A DNA stretch of 64,000 nucleotides from an uncultured Methanospirillum sp. (GCF_963668475.1 NZ_OY764544.1:1-64000); one strand, 5' to 3'; shown: positions 9,001 to 17,422, counted from the first letter of the stretch. Notes: generated by a model from the letters alone, not told the origin. Numbers and translations are program-made.

Positions 9001-9661
9001 ATGAACCCACTTACGTATCTCCTTGTCATATGCATCATCATCGGGATCGGTATTCCCTGTTTAACAACCCATTGCATGCAGGAGTCGGTGTACCCTGATA
9101 AATGATGTATCATGCAGGGATGTTCCATTCACGGACAGGATTATCCGTACTATCATCTCGGGACATCGTCGTCTTACAGAGAAAAGTGTTCTGAAACATG
9201 AGAAACGCGGTACGGTATATGATCTGATTCTTCAGATTCCGGGGATCGATCTGAAGACGTTGGTTGCGTATTCACGATTAAATGAGAACACCCTCCGATA
9301 TCATCTGGCACTTCTTGAAAAATCGCATAAAATCCGGATCACCAACGAAGGGGGCGCACTTCATTTCTTTGAAAATCATGGGAAATTTTCAGACCACGAG
9401 CAGCGACTCCTTTCAATTCAGTTCTCATCCAAAACATCACGGATACTTCTGGCAATCAGTGAGACACCCGGTATCTCCCGAGGAGAACTGGCAGACATTT
9501 TAGGTATTGCCGGTTCATCAGTAACCAAACAGGTCCAAAAACTTATCGCCGAAGGATTCGTGTCTGCTCAAAAGGACAAAAAGTTCACGAGATATTATCT
9601 CATGGATATTTCTTCCAACCTCCCACAGAACATCTCACCCCTCAACATGATACCATACTAG
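9001..9661 (+). pseudogene. Membrane-anchored winged-helix regulator, frameshifted
   Basis: An ATG at 9001 opens a frame with a clear membrane segment (LTYLLVICIIIGIGIP) that stops after 34 codons at 9103-9105. A second frame, open from about 9092 to 9661, has no ATG but encodes a linker, then EKRGTVYDLILQIPGIDLKT, a first winged helix (LNENTLRYHLALLEKSHKI) and a second one (GISRGELADILGIAGSSVTKQ). Together they give the layout of archaeal membrane-anchored two-wHTH regulators, so one base change near 9090-9105 probably split the gene. The intact C-terminal part could still be translated from a TTG at 9260. The thioredoxin genes follow downstream on the same strand. Confidence 0.6.
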
Positions 9662-9777
9662 ATGAACCGGAAGATTACCTCCGACTAAAGAACGGAGCGA
9701 ATCACCTGGATAGTAATTCCCTTAATGCAATAGGGGTACATAACACAACGAGCACATTTCATACAAAATAGATTATT

Positions 9778-10341
9778 ATGCATAATCCACGAGATCAAAT
9801 CACCCTTATCCTCATCTGTTTTGCCTGCATCCTCATCACCGGCTGTATTACAAATACCGGGGATGGTATATCGAAACAGAAACCTGCACCCACTGCCATT
9901 TCCGAAATTGAGTGGATGACGATTCCGATCACCGACGCAGTGACCGGTAAACAGACTTCAATTGCAGAACTTGGATCACAAGGAAAACCGATCATAGTGC
10001 ATACCTTCGCAGTATGGTGTCCGGCATGTTCTATGCAGCTTCGTGAAACAAAAAAACTTGTAGAAAATAATCCTGATACATTCATTATTCTCGGGATAGA
10101 TATCGATCCGAGAGAAAACACCGCTCAGGTTAAGAATCATATTGAAAAGAACAAGTTTGCCGGTATTTTTGTGACTGCTCCTAAAGAGTTTACTCAAAGT
10201 CTAATTCAGACCGTCGGTACTCAGGTTGTTCAGTCACTTCCCCAGACTATCATCATTTCAAATTCCTCTGCGACATACATCGGAGACGGAGTATTTCCTG
10301 AGAAAAAACTGGAGTCAATACTCTCACAACTCCCCTCATAA
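9778..10341 (+). CDS. TlpA/ResA-like thioredoxin lipoprotein
   Basis: The 187-residue protein has a lipoprotein-type N-terminus (ILITGC, Cys near residue 22) and a single thioredoxin fold. The active site is WCPAC near residue 80 within HTFAVWCPACSMQL, followed by FIILGIDIDP and a cis-proline region (SLPQTIII). It is probably anchored on the outer face of the membrane and reduces or exchanges protein disulfides. It belongs to the group of extracytoplasmic thiol proteins in this region, but its WCPAC type differs from the CGSC paralogues on either side, so it is a different subfamily. Confidence 0.88.
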   Translation: MHNPRDQITLILICFACILITGCITNTGDGISKQKPAPTAISEIEWMTIPITDAVTGKQTSIAELGSQGKPIIVHTFAVWCPACSMQLRETKKLVENNPDTFIILGIDIDPRENTAQVKNHIEKNKFAGIFVTAPKEFTQSLIQTVGTQVVQSLPQTIIISNSSATYIGDGVFPEKKLESILSQLPS

Positions 10342-10490
10342 ACAGGAAAAAACACTATTTTTCCTGAACGATCATTCACACTCGTGCAAATCAGTGAATT
10401 AAAGGAAACTTATTATTTCAAGAAAAATAAAATTCAATGAATGTTGAAATAATTGGTCTGATTATTTCTCATCCATGGAGTACACAAATT

Positions 10491-10934
10491 ATGAAAACCT
10501 CATCATCTATACGGTGGATCCTGGCATGCCTGCTTGTCATCGGATTATATCTCTCAGTGTTCCCGGTTTCGGCGACGATATTTACCAAAGAGGTATTCAA
10601 TCTCACTGAACCTGAACTCTATGAACTGACGAACGGTACTGCTCCGACAGAAGCGAAGGAACCGGTTTATTTCCTCTATGATCCTGAATGTGGTTCCTGT
10701 GCTCCGGCACATGAATACCTCCAGGCATACCTGGAGCAGCACCCGGATGTTAACGTAGAAATGCTGAGCTTATCGGATGGGACTGAAGGGAAAGAGAAGT
10801 ATGACGAGCTCAAGGCAGCATTCCACCGGGAAAAGGTGTACATACCGGTCATGTACATCGGACCCCTCGCCCTGGAAGGGGCTCATGACATTGAGGCGAA
10901 TTTTGAGGATGTATACCGGTGGTATACCCAGTAA
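10491..10934 (+). CDS. Exported thioredoxin-fold protein, SATIF/CGSC family
   Basis: A 147-residue protein. A signal peptide (MKTSSSIRWILACLL to VSA) precedes SATIF, the same first mature residues as in the proteins at 11008 and 20253. The active site is FLYDPECGSCAPAHEYL, and the C-terminal half has a cis-proline segment (YIPVMYIGPLALEG). I infer a secreted thiol-disulfide protein, perhaps recycled by the CcdA fusion at 6591. The family is not one I can name. An in-frame ATG at 10437 would add 18 residues before the signal peptide; the ATG at 10491 gives the standard signal peptide and is preferred. Confidence 0.82.
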   Translation: MKTSSSIRWILACLLVIGLYLSVFPVSATIFTKEVFNLTEPELYELTNGTAPTEAKEPVYFLYDPECGSCAPAHEYLQAYLEQHPDVNVEMLSLSDGTEGKEKYDELKAAFHREKVYIPVMYIGPLALEGAHDIEANFEDVYRWYTQ

Positions 10935-11007
10935 CTCGTTATTTTTCTCACCTGTCCGAATACGTTGCCCTCATGACCAATCCCAATTAATGAGAATCCA
11001 AACCTGA

Positions 11008-11520
11008 ATGAGCATGATACGATCACATAATTTTCCTGTAGGAACCCTGATGGCAGTCTTCATCCTTATCGGAATGATTCTGTCAGTCTTCCCTGCCTCT
11101 GCAACAATCTTCTTTGAAGATGGTGCAAACCGCACCGTATCAGATGTCTATACCCTAATGAATACCACGAAGCCGGCTGATGATGGCAGGCCGATTGTAT
11201 TTTTTTATGATCCCGATTGCGGATCCTGCATTCCGGCACACGAGTATCTCACCACGTATATTGCTGATCATCCGGGTACCCCAGTTGAGATGGTAAACCT
11301 GTCAAACAACCAGAAAGGAGAAGACCGGTTGAATGATCTCTTACACACCTATCACCGCGAGTGGATGAACATCCCGGTGATATTTATCGGACCGGTGGCA
11401 CTTGAAGGGACTGATGAGATCATCAACGGATTTGAAGATGTGTATTCATGGTATACTGGTAAAAAGAATTCCGAAGACAATTTTTGGAATACTGTATTAA
11501 AATTCCTGGGATTTAAGTAA
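11008..11520 (+). CDS. Exported thioredoxin-fold protein, SATIF/CGSC family
   Basis: A 170-residue paralogue of the preceding gene, 73 bases downstream. Signal peptide to about residue 31 (FPASATIF), active site FFYDPDCGSCIPAHEYL, then NIPVIFIGPVALEG and FEDVYSWYTG, nearly matching the neighbour's FEDVYRWYTQ. This suggests a recent tandem duplication. It has a longer C-terminal tail. The role is inferred to be thiol-disulfide exchange outside the membrane. Confidence 0.82.
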   Translation: MSMIRSHNFPVGTLMAVFILIGMILSVFPASATIFFEDGANRTVSDVYTLMNTTKPADDGRPIVFFYDPDCGSCIPAHEYLTTYIADHPGTPVEMVNLSNNQKGEDRLNDLLHTYHREWMNIPVIFIGPVALEGTDEIINGFEDVYSWYTGKKNSEDNFWNTVLKFLGFK

Positions 11521-11734
11521 GAATTATTTCTCATCTCTTTTTGAGAGGATTTACTCCTCGATAACATAATATTCTATGACCCACTTTCCAGACAAGATAC
11601 GCCCGGATGAGGGAATACACGACCATTGCATACCAGATGAAAAGTCATACCCATATCCATCGCGAGCTAATAACAAAGATACTACAAACGTAACAAAAAA
11701 TAGATCACAGAGGATTACAACCCCACTTTCTAAA

Positions 11735-11971
11735 TTATCCCTGAATATTCACAGATCGTGCTGATCCACATCCGGAAGAGCCTTGAGGAATAGTTTTACA
11801 ACAAGGAGATGCCCCTGCTGATTGTCCGGTAGATGATAGTTTTACCTGTTTCAGAGTCGGCTCATCTGCTGGTGTTGGAATAATTGCTGCAGCTGCGATA
11901 CACCCGATAATAGCAACGACGAGGATAATTCCAACGATAATAAGGACCCGATCCGCCTTTTGGTTAACCAT
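11735..11971 (-). CDS. Small membrane protein with Cys-rich tail
   Basis: A 78-residue protein: one membrane helix (VLIIVGIILVVAIIGCIAAAAII) followed by a short extracytoplasmic tail with a CC pair and a CGS motif (ASPCCKTIPQGSSGCGS). The tail resembles other Cys-rich tails of this region, so metal or thiol binding is inferred. An in-frame ATG at 12034 would add a basic N-terminus; neither start has a clear ribosome binding site. It lies downstream of the hairpin element that ends the membrane-protein gene at 12166. No known family is recognised. Confidence 0.6.
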   Translation of the reverse strand: MVNQKADRVLIIVGIILVVAIIGCIAAAAIIPTPADEPTLKQVKLSSTGQSAGASPCCKTIPQGSSGCGSARSVNIQG

Positions 11972-12083
11972 GTATTTCTTTTTGGGAAAGGAGTAGAAAA
12001 AGGTTCTGACAGAACGAGCTACATATCTCTTCATAATGACTGAAATCTTCTGATTCTATCCAGGATCGCTTTTTGTCCTCACT

Positions 12084-12155
12084 AAAAAACCCCAACGGTA
12101 CCCCGTTGGGGGCCCAGGTTGGACCGGTGAAAAGGACTTTTTCATGCAAAAAGAA
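12084..12155 (-). repeat. Dispersed 3' hairpin element, copy B
   Basis: The best-preserved copy. On the minus strand it begins about 10 bases after the stop of the membrane-protein gene at 12166: TGAAAAAGTCCTTTTCA, CCGGTCC, then the stem CCCCAACGGGGTACCGTTGGGG and a T6 run. The GC-rich stem plus T run looks like an intrinsic terminator, and the conserved left half adds a second AT hairpin. Confidence 0.8.
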
Positions 12156-12165
12156 ATATCTGGCC

Positions 12166-13083
12166 TTATTCTTTGGCATCATCCGGCAAACCTGTGCTCA
12201 GATCTGCCGGCCACTTTCCAAGAACGATATCCCACGTATAGAGCCATGACACAAAGACCCAGACAATACTCCCGGCTATTCCTGCATTGATCCCCATAAC
12301 CTGAACGATCACCACATACGATAACCCGGTAAGGGCGAGAGCAATAATCAGGCCGATAATCCCCTTTTTTGGCTGGGGAATCTTCTGAGCAGGCCAGGTC
12401 TCCAGATTCCAGGAGAACATAACAAGCCACCAGACAAAGAGGACAAAGAATAATCCTGCTTCTGGTTTGAAAAAACTGGTTCCAACTGCAGTATATGCCT
12501 GCCAGAGGATCAGACTGAACAGCCCGAGTACAGTAAATACCAGAATTCCTTTTGCTGGTTGGGGTACATTCTGCAGCGGCCACTGTTCGACCCAGAAGAG
12601 GTAATACACAAACATAGCAAACCAGATGGCAGGAACAAACCCGTATCCCATCATGAGTACGATGGCAAATACATAGCAGAACAGGGCATTAAAGAAGATC
12701 GCTGCAGGTTGCGACAGCCCTTTTACGAGGGGATTGCCAAACGCGATGATAATGCCAATCCCCAGAAACAGATTTGAGATGAGCGGCCAGTGCGTTTCTG
12801 GTCCATACCCTAACCATCCAATCACGAAGGGATGCAGAATCCCAAGTACCAAAGCGCTGATCAGATAACATATACCGCGAAATGGCTGCGAAATCTTTTC
12901 AAACGGCCAGTTACCCGCCATTGAGATGAGAAACGCAGTCCAGACAAAGAAGAGTGCGTACACACTCAGATCTCCCGGAGATATCCCGAGGAGACCCTGA
13001 CCAATACCGATGAACAGGATTGATCCGATGATGACACAGATGACCGGTATGATACCCCGGGTTGGTTGAATATTGAGTGACAT
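12166..13083 (-). CDS. Multi-pass membrane protein built of QP-G repeats
   Basis: A 305-residue protein, almost wholly membrane-embedded. A short motif recurs about every 50-60 residues: IQPTRGI (5-11), ISQPFRGI (64-71), LSQPAAIF (123-130), VPQPAKGI (173-180) and IPQPKKGI (235-242), often preceded by WP. This indicates internal duplication of a two-helix unit. I do not recognise the family. It starts 7 bases after the HdrD-like gene ends, so the two are one operon. An inferred role is the membrane partner that passes electrons to or from the Fe-S protein, or a transporter driven by it. Confidence 0.75.
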   Translation of the reverse strand: MSLNIQPTRGIIPVICVIIGSILFIGIGQGLLGISPGDLSVYALFFVWTAFLISMAGNWPFEKISQPFRGICYLISALVLGILHPFVIGWLGYGPETHWPLISNLFLGIGIIIAFGNPLVKGLSQPAAIFFNALFCYVFAIVLMMGYGFVPAIWFAMFVYYLFWVEQWPLQNVPQPAKGILVFTVLGLFSLILWQAYTAVGTSFFKPEAGLFFVLFVWWLVMFSWNLETWPAQKIPQPKKGIIGLIIALALTGLSYVVIVQVMGINAGIAGSIVWVFVSWLYTWDIVLGKWPADLSTGLPDDAKE

Positions 13084-13090
13084 GGTTCCC

Positions 13091-14176
13091 TTAAAAAGAT
13101 CTGACCCACTGATTCAGGGTCTTGAGATTGTTCGTGGCAACTTCTGGTGAATTGGGGATCTTCTGAGCCTGAGCAGCGGGGTCAGGAGTAAATAGCAGGT
13201 CAAGCAGGTGAATGGCGTGTTTTCCCTGACCTGCAAAGATATCCCTGCAGGTTGCACAGTAGGTCACTAGATCATGAGATGACTCCCTGATGGTTCTGCA
13301 TGCTTTTGCGGATGCTACCGTGGCATTTGCCAGAAATACCATCCCCCCCATGCCACAGCAATGAGTGTTATCACGGGTATGGGTGTGTTCCTCAATGGTA
13401 TATCCTGCAATCTCTGCCAGATTTCGGGCTGCATTCTGTATGGCTGGCTCGTTCCGAGCCGAACATGGATCATGGATCGAATAGGTACCTGTTCCCTTTT
13501 CTAAGATCCGATCTTCCGCCTCCTGTAACAAGGGAAACAACGAGACTGGTTTTATGTCTGTGAGACGTTCTGAAAGGAGTTTATAGCAATACGGGCAGGA
13601 GACGATGAGTTCAGTGGCTCCGGTTTTCTTCACCTCCTGCTCAAGCTGATTCGCAATCTGTCTGGCATATTCGGATCTGCCAATTAACTGTGAAGGACCT
13701 CCACAGCACCCGAGCGCTATTCCGATGGTTCCAAATTGTTTTACCAGGTATTCGTATGTCGCAGTGACCAGATCGGGTGAATACGCACAAAGGGCACAAC
13801 CAGGGAAGAATACCTTCTCACAATGGCTGGCATTCTTTCCTGCCGAAACAATTCTGAAATTATCTGAAAGATAAAACTCCTGACCATCTACTGCCGGCTT
13901 ATGACCGGGAAGAGGGCCGGTCTTTTCTGATACCATCTGCTCACGTATTTCGGTAATCATCTGACCGATGTCAAGATCTACCGGACAGATCTCCTTACAG
14001 TATCCGCAGATATTACAGGAGTACGGCAGGGTAGGATCATTTGAGAATTGTGCCTGCAGTACTTCCTCTGCCAGTTCCCGGGGAGTTTTTGCATAGGCGA
14101 TTAAAAAATCACATTCATCACTGCATTTCCCGCATTCATTGCATTGATGAGCAACCGTTTGAGCATACTGTGCCAT
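13091..14176 (-). CDS. HdrD/GlpC-like Fe-S oxidoreductase
   Basis: A 361-residue soluble protein. The N-terminus has two ferredoxin-like clusters: Cys12, 15, 18 and 22 (CNECGKCSDEC) and CNICGYCKEICP near residues 53-65. Two CCG domains follow, with GCCGGP near residue 153 and HCCGMGGM near residue 268, plus CPYC and CATC. This is the layout of HdrD and related heterodisulfide- or sulfur-linked oxidoreductases, where CCG domains hold a noncubane 4Fe-4S cluster. It has no membrane segment. The partner is probably the membrane protein just downstream. GAGGTAA stands before the ATG. Substrate unknown; disulfide reduction is a reasonable inference. Confidence 0.88.
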   Translation of the reverse strand: MAQYAQTVAHQCNECGKCSDECDFLIAYAKTPRELAEEVLQAQFSNDPTLPYSCNICGYCKEICPVDLDIGQMITEIREQMVSEKTGPLPGHKPAVDGQEFYLSDNFRIVSAGKNASHCEKVFFPGCALCAYSPDLVTATYEYLVKQFGTIGIALGCCGGPSQLIGRSEYARQIANQLEQEVKKTGATELIVSCPYCYKLLSERLTDIKPVSLFPLLQEAEDRILEKGTGTYSIHDPCSARNEPAIQNAARNLAEIAGYTIEEHTHTRDNTHCCGMGGMVFLANATVASAKACRTIRESSHDLVTYCATCRDIFAGQGKHAIHLLDLLFTPDPAAQAQKIPNSPEVATNNLKTLNQWVRSF

Positions 14177-14498
14177 GAATTACCTCTAACGAAATCTCCA
14201 GAAGACATCGAGGAGGATATCTGAAAATCAGTGCGAAATCCTTCTGGTACAAAGAATGCGGGGTATGTATCAAAAACTGTAGTCAAAAAGGTAATGATTG
14301 CCTATTTTGTTTCAAAAATGATAATGTTAAGGCTAGATTTCTCTAGATATATAATTCCAGAGAGAGTGAAAAACCCATACCAAATCGTTATTATGTCATT
14401 GCAAATATATTTGAATGAGGCACCCCGGTCACATATGTGACACGGTCTCAAAGTCTCAAAAGTGAATCAGTTATTCTCTCATTATATTCGGATGGTGG
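14177..14498. other. Divergent promoter region
   Basis: The 320 bases between the divergent HdrD-like and OB-type genes hold no gene. It contains AT-rich promoter-like sequence (TAGATATATAATTCC near 14342-14356) and the perfect palindrome at 14428-14441. Confidence 0.5.
14428..14441. promoter_or_regulatory. Perfect 14-bp palindrome GTCACATATGTGAC
   Basis: A perfect inverted repeat about 64 bases upstream of the start at 14505. Its size and symmetry suit a dimeric winged-helix regulator. No second copy was seen in the window. Confidence 0.45.
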
Positions 14499-14504
14499 AT
14501 GTGT

Positions 14505-14903
14505 ATGATTAAATTTACCAATATTTGCGTTGGAATCATTGTATGTATTCTACTGATAAGTGGAACGGTATATGGTCAGGGAGTTCAGAATACTCAGAGT
14601 TCTGACCCCACTTCGAAAACCGATGTTGCTACGATATACAAAAATCCACTCCCATTTCTGAATAAGGATCTTACCTTGATTGGAGTGGTGGCGGTCTCAT
14701 TTCCTGATTCACACACGTTTATGTTCACCGATCTGGTAGGTTGTGGCAGCGGGTGTGGATCGAAATGTACTGTCAATTTTATCCCAGTGAGTTATTCGGG
14801 AGCAATACCAAAGGTGAAAGATATTGTTCAGATTAGTGGAACGCTTGTCAAGGATAAAGAAAATAAAGTGTTGTTCAATGCAACTTCCATAGCAGCACAA
14901 TGA
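14505..14903 (+). CDS. Exported OB-fold-like protein with Cys-rich loop
   Basis: A 132-residue protein with a signal peptide (residues about 2-25). The mature part reads like a small OB/nucleic-acid-binding-like beta barrel used in bacterial and archaeal exported proteins: NKDLTLIGVVAVS, then DIVQISGTLVKDKENKVLFNATSI. A loop has CGSGCGSKC, a dense thiol cluster that could bind metal. Its stop overlaps the start of the next gene by four bases (ATGA), so they are translationally coupled. Function is not known; soft-metal or thiol handling is inferred from the loop and its neighbours. The start at 14505 is preferred over the ATG at 14499. Confidence 0.7.
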   Translation: MIKFTNICVGIIVCILLISGTVYGQGVQNTQSSDPTSKTDVATIYKNPLPFLNKDLTLIGVVAVSFPDSHTFMFTDLVGCGSGCGSKCTVNFIPVSYSGAIPKVKDIVQISGTLVKDKENKVLFNATSIAAQ

Positions 14904-15382
14904 AATTAAAAATCTTTTTCATCCCATTTTTTATCGGAGTTCTGGTTCTCGCTATCCATATTGCGTATTTTATTCTGAGTCAAACCTTGTTTCTTCCGTT
15001 CGCTGTACCCTCGGAGATGTATTCGTATCTGTTTTGGAATTATTTCGAAGAACAAGAGTACTTCATCGGATTATCATACGCACTTGGAGCAGCGTTTTTA
15101 GCCTATTCTATCCTTACGTTCCTCGAAAAGAAACGAGGTGCCAATAAAGGAGTTCTCACCGGGTTCTCTGTGCTTACCATCATCTACGGAGGAGGATGTT
15201 TTCTCACCGGATGCTGCGGTTCTCCGATGCTTGTGGTGTATGCCGGACTATTTGGTACGGCGTTTCTGGGAGTAACCAAACCTATCATGCTTGCTATCAC
15301 CATCATCACTGTTGGAATCGGGTTTTATTGGATGAACTGGCAGAAAGGATGTGGGTGTTCATCACCAGATTGTCAGGGATAG
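14900..15382 (+). CDS. Four-helix membrane protein with CCG and CGC motifs
   Basis: A 160-residue protein with about four membrane helices. A GCCGSP motif lies in the loop before helix 3, and the C-terminal end reads KGCGCSSPDC. It overlaps the upstream exported Cys-rich protein gene by four bases, so the two likely work together. The same CGCSSP pattern occurs in the large loop of the permease at 16214 (CGCSSPAPEP), hinting at a shared metal ligand module. No family is recognised. Metal transport or a membrane metal carrier is a possible role, held with low certainty. Confidence 0.7.
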   Translation: MKLKIFFIPFFIGVLVLAIHIAYFILSQTLFLPFAVPSEMYSYLFWNYFEEQEYFIGLSYALGAAFLAYSILTFLEKKRGANKGVLTGFSVLTIIYGGGCFLTGCCGSPMLVVYAGLFGTAFLGVTKPIMLAITIITVGIGFYWMNWQKGCGCSSPDCQG

Positions 15383-15446
15383 GAAGTCGACTCACTTTTT
15401 TCGAAGAGTGATATGTGAGAATACAAGAATAGACAAAAGGTGAAAG

Positions 15447-15659
15447 TTACTGCAGATGCTTCAGATCATACCAACTCTTCCCAAATAGAATTATTCCTAT
15501 TCCAATAAACGCCGCAGAGTGAAGTCCGTACACCATGGTTTCAGATCCATAATCTCCGGAAAAAAATCTCATCCAGAAGAACGGGCAGAATATTCCAACG
15601 AGTACAAATATTCCTCCTACCTTCATCAGACTATACAATTGTTCTTCAGTCTGGGGCAT
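15447..15659 (-). CDS. Small two-helix membrane protein
   Basis: A 70-residue protein with two membrane helices. The first holds VGIFCPFFWMRFFSG, matching IGIFCPIFWISVFTG in the larger protein just upstream (15759-16205), so the two are paralogues. Its start is about 100 bases after the stop of that gene, with hairpin element copy C between them. Function unknown; the conserved GIFCP-FW motif with one Cys is the notable feature. Confidence 0.65.
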   Translation of the reverse strand: MPQTEEQLYSLMKVGGIFVLVGIFCPFFWMRFFSGDYGSETMVYGLHSAAFIGIGIILFGKSWYDLKHLQ

Positions 15660-15672
15660 TGATTATCTCCTG

Positions 15673-15736
15673 AAACCCCAACGGTGCCCCGTTGGGGGCC
15701 CCAGGCAGGACGGATGAATATGACTTTTCATGCAAA
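15673..15736 (-). repeat. Dispersed 3' hairpin element, copy C
   Basis: Follows the stop of the gene at 15759 by about 22 bases on the minus strand. The GC-rich stem is intact: CCCCAACGGGGCACCGTTGGGG, then TTT. The left AT-rich hairpin is partly decayed (TGAAAAGTCATATTCA). It lies just upstream of the next gene's start (15659). Confidence 0.75.
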
Positions 15737-15758
15737 ATATCTTGGTGGGAAATACCGA

Positions 15759-16205
15759 TCATTCGTCCTCCAGCCATATTCGCTCCTTGGTTTTTTCCAA
15801 GGCCATCTTTTTTCGTGATTGAACCCGGGAATACCAGATATAAAAAATCCCGAACAACACAACAAGGAGAGAATTTATTCCACTCATGAACAGTTCAGTA
15901 CCTTGTGCTCCGGTGAATACTGATATCCAGAATATCGGGCAGAAGATCCCAATGAGTATAATTCCAACTCCGAACGTGGTTTTACTTTTCAGGTATCGTT
16001 CATTGCCCGTTAATGGTTCATGAGGGAGATCGTTCTCTCCCCGCAGAATCCGGAGGATCTTTTTCCCGAGCATGGTGTAGGGACAATACGAAAAGATGGA
16101 GAGGAACATTTTACAGAATCCTTTCTTCTCTCCTGGTGTAGATCTTAAACCGTGACAAGATTGCCCTGCTTTTCTTTCCGACTGGTTCTGCTCTCTATCC
16201 ATCAT
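15759..16205 (-). CDS. Membrane protein with GIFCP-FW motif
   Basis: A 148-residue protein. The N-terminal 80 residues are polar with scattered Cys (SCHGL, GFCKMF, SYCPYT); the C-terminal part has two membrane helices including IGIFCPIFWISVFTG, shared with the small protein at 15447. It begins 8 bases after the permease stop (16214), so it is in the permease operon. Two functions are possible: an accessory subunit of the permease, or an unrelated small membrane protein. No known family is recognised. The start at 16205 is uncertain because an internal Met near residue 33 is also possible. Confidence 0.6.
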   Translation of the reverse strand: MMDREQNQSERKAGQSCHGLRSTPGEKKGFCKMFLSIFSYCPYTMLGKKILRILRGENDLPHEPLTGNERYLKSKTTFGVGIILIGIFCPIFWISVFTGAQGTELFMSGINSLLVVLFGIFYIWYSRVQSRKKMALEKTKERIWLEDE

Positions 16206-16213
16206 TCCATCTC

Positions 16214-17302
16214 TTACCCGGTGAATAATGCATAGAAGACAAAACCTCCGAGCGTTCCAGTAAGAAACACCCAGATTACGTACGCTGCTATCGCTTTGGG
16301 TTTGAGCATGGACCCAAGAATTGCAATTTCAGGCAGGCTCGCACCGGTACCGCCGATAAGAAGAGCCATTGCGGCACCCAGACTCATTCCTTTGGTAAGA
16401 AGAACAGAGAGAAGCGGAATTGCCATCTCGATTCGGAGGTATAATGGCACTCCGATAGCCGCAGCTATCGGAATGGCGAGAAGATTTGAGTTTCCAACAT
16501 ACGTCTCGATGATAGAATCAGGAATAAATGCAGCACATAACCCACTAATCGCGGCACCGATAAGCACGTACGGCGTGATCTTCGAGAACAACGCACGGGC
16601 AAACGGCATGCTCCTGATGAGCCGGGGTTGATTACGACCCCAGAACGTCTCATATGAGAGATCAGGCAATGGGGTAGTACTCACGCAGCACCCGGATGTC
16701 TGGACCGGTTCAGGTACCGGGCAGCATCTTTCTACCGGACTTTGGGTTGGAAGAGCCCGCCCACATTCTGCGGCATAGAGAACCGGAGCCGGAGATGCGG
16801 AGCATCCACATACTGGCTCAGGAGCAGGAGATGAGCACCCGCATGGAGGTCCGGCAACCATTACTTCTTTGACCTCATGCTTAAGCCGGGTATTCCCAAT
16901 AATCGCTCCTCCCAGGGTAGCCATCACCAGGGTAACGACAAAATAAACCACTGCGATTTTCCATCCGAAGACGCCGAAGATGATCCCAACCACCATAAAG
17001 TTGCAGATCGGGGCAGAGAACAGGAATGCAAGTACGGTTGAAAAGGGAACCTTTGACTCGATCATTCCCATCGAGACCGGAACCATCGAAGCACTGCAAA
17101 AGGGTGTGAGAATTCCGAGCAATGCCCCTACAATCGGGCCTTTTCTACCAAGACCGCTTCCAAGGCGTTTCTGAATTTTCTCCTGCGGGATATACTCCCG
17201 CACGATTCCTGTTATTACAGAGATGACCGCAATAAGGATCACGAGTACCACAGCTACGTGAACGAACTCATTGAATGCGATAGTTAGTTGATCTTCAAGC
17301 AC
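16214..17302 (-). CDS. UPF0718/ArsP-type permease with Cys-rich cytoplasmic loop
   Basis: A 362-residue permease with about eight helices in two halves. Motifs of the family are seen: GILTPFCSASMVPV in the first half, GVPLYLRIEMAIPLLSV and GGTGASLPEIAILGS in the second. Between the halves (residues about 150-215) is a loop rich in Pro and Cys (PPCGCSSP, VCGCSASP, RCCPVPEP, SGCCVS), with at least ten cysteines, likely a metal-binding insert. Relatives export organoarsenicals, Cu, Zn or other soft metals. It is divergent from the HxlR gene, and the HxlR-type palindrome lies between them. Two small membrane genes follow in the operon. Confidence 0.85.
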   Translation of the reverse strand: MLEDQLTIAFNEFVHVAVVLVILIAVISVITGIVREYIPQEKIQKRLGSGLGRKGPIVGALLGILTPFCSASMVPVSMGMIESKVPFSTVLAFLFSAPICNFMVVGIIFGVFGWKIAVVYFVVTLVMATLGGAIIGNTRLKHEVKEVMVAGPPCGCSSPAPEPVCGCSASPAPVLYAAECGRALPTQSPVERCCPVPEPVQTSGCCVSTTPLPDLSYETFWGRNQPRLIRSMPFARALFSKITPYVLIGAAISGLCAAFIPDSIIETYVGNSNLLAIPIAAAIGVPLYLRIEMAIPLLSVLLTKGMSLGAAMALLIGGTGASLPEIAILGSMLKPKAIAAYVIWVFLTGTLGGFVFYALFTG

Positions 17303-17392
17303 AGGTTCACCATTGTTCTGAATTGTACCGATTCCTGACGATTATGATCATCAGGCTCTCTCAGTATGCACAGAATATGGGTTCATACCAAA

Positions 17393-17400
17393 TTTATATG
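17393..17400 (+). promoter_or_regulatory. TATA-like box of the HxlR gene
   Basis: TTTATATG, about 30 bases upstream of the palindrome centre and 53-60 bases before the ATG. The palindrome would cover the transcription start, which suits autorepression. Confidence 0.45.
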
Positions 17401-17422
17401 GGATACTACTTCTTTTTGTAGA

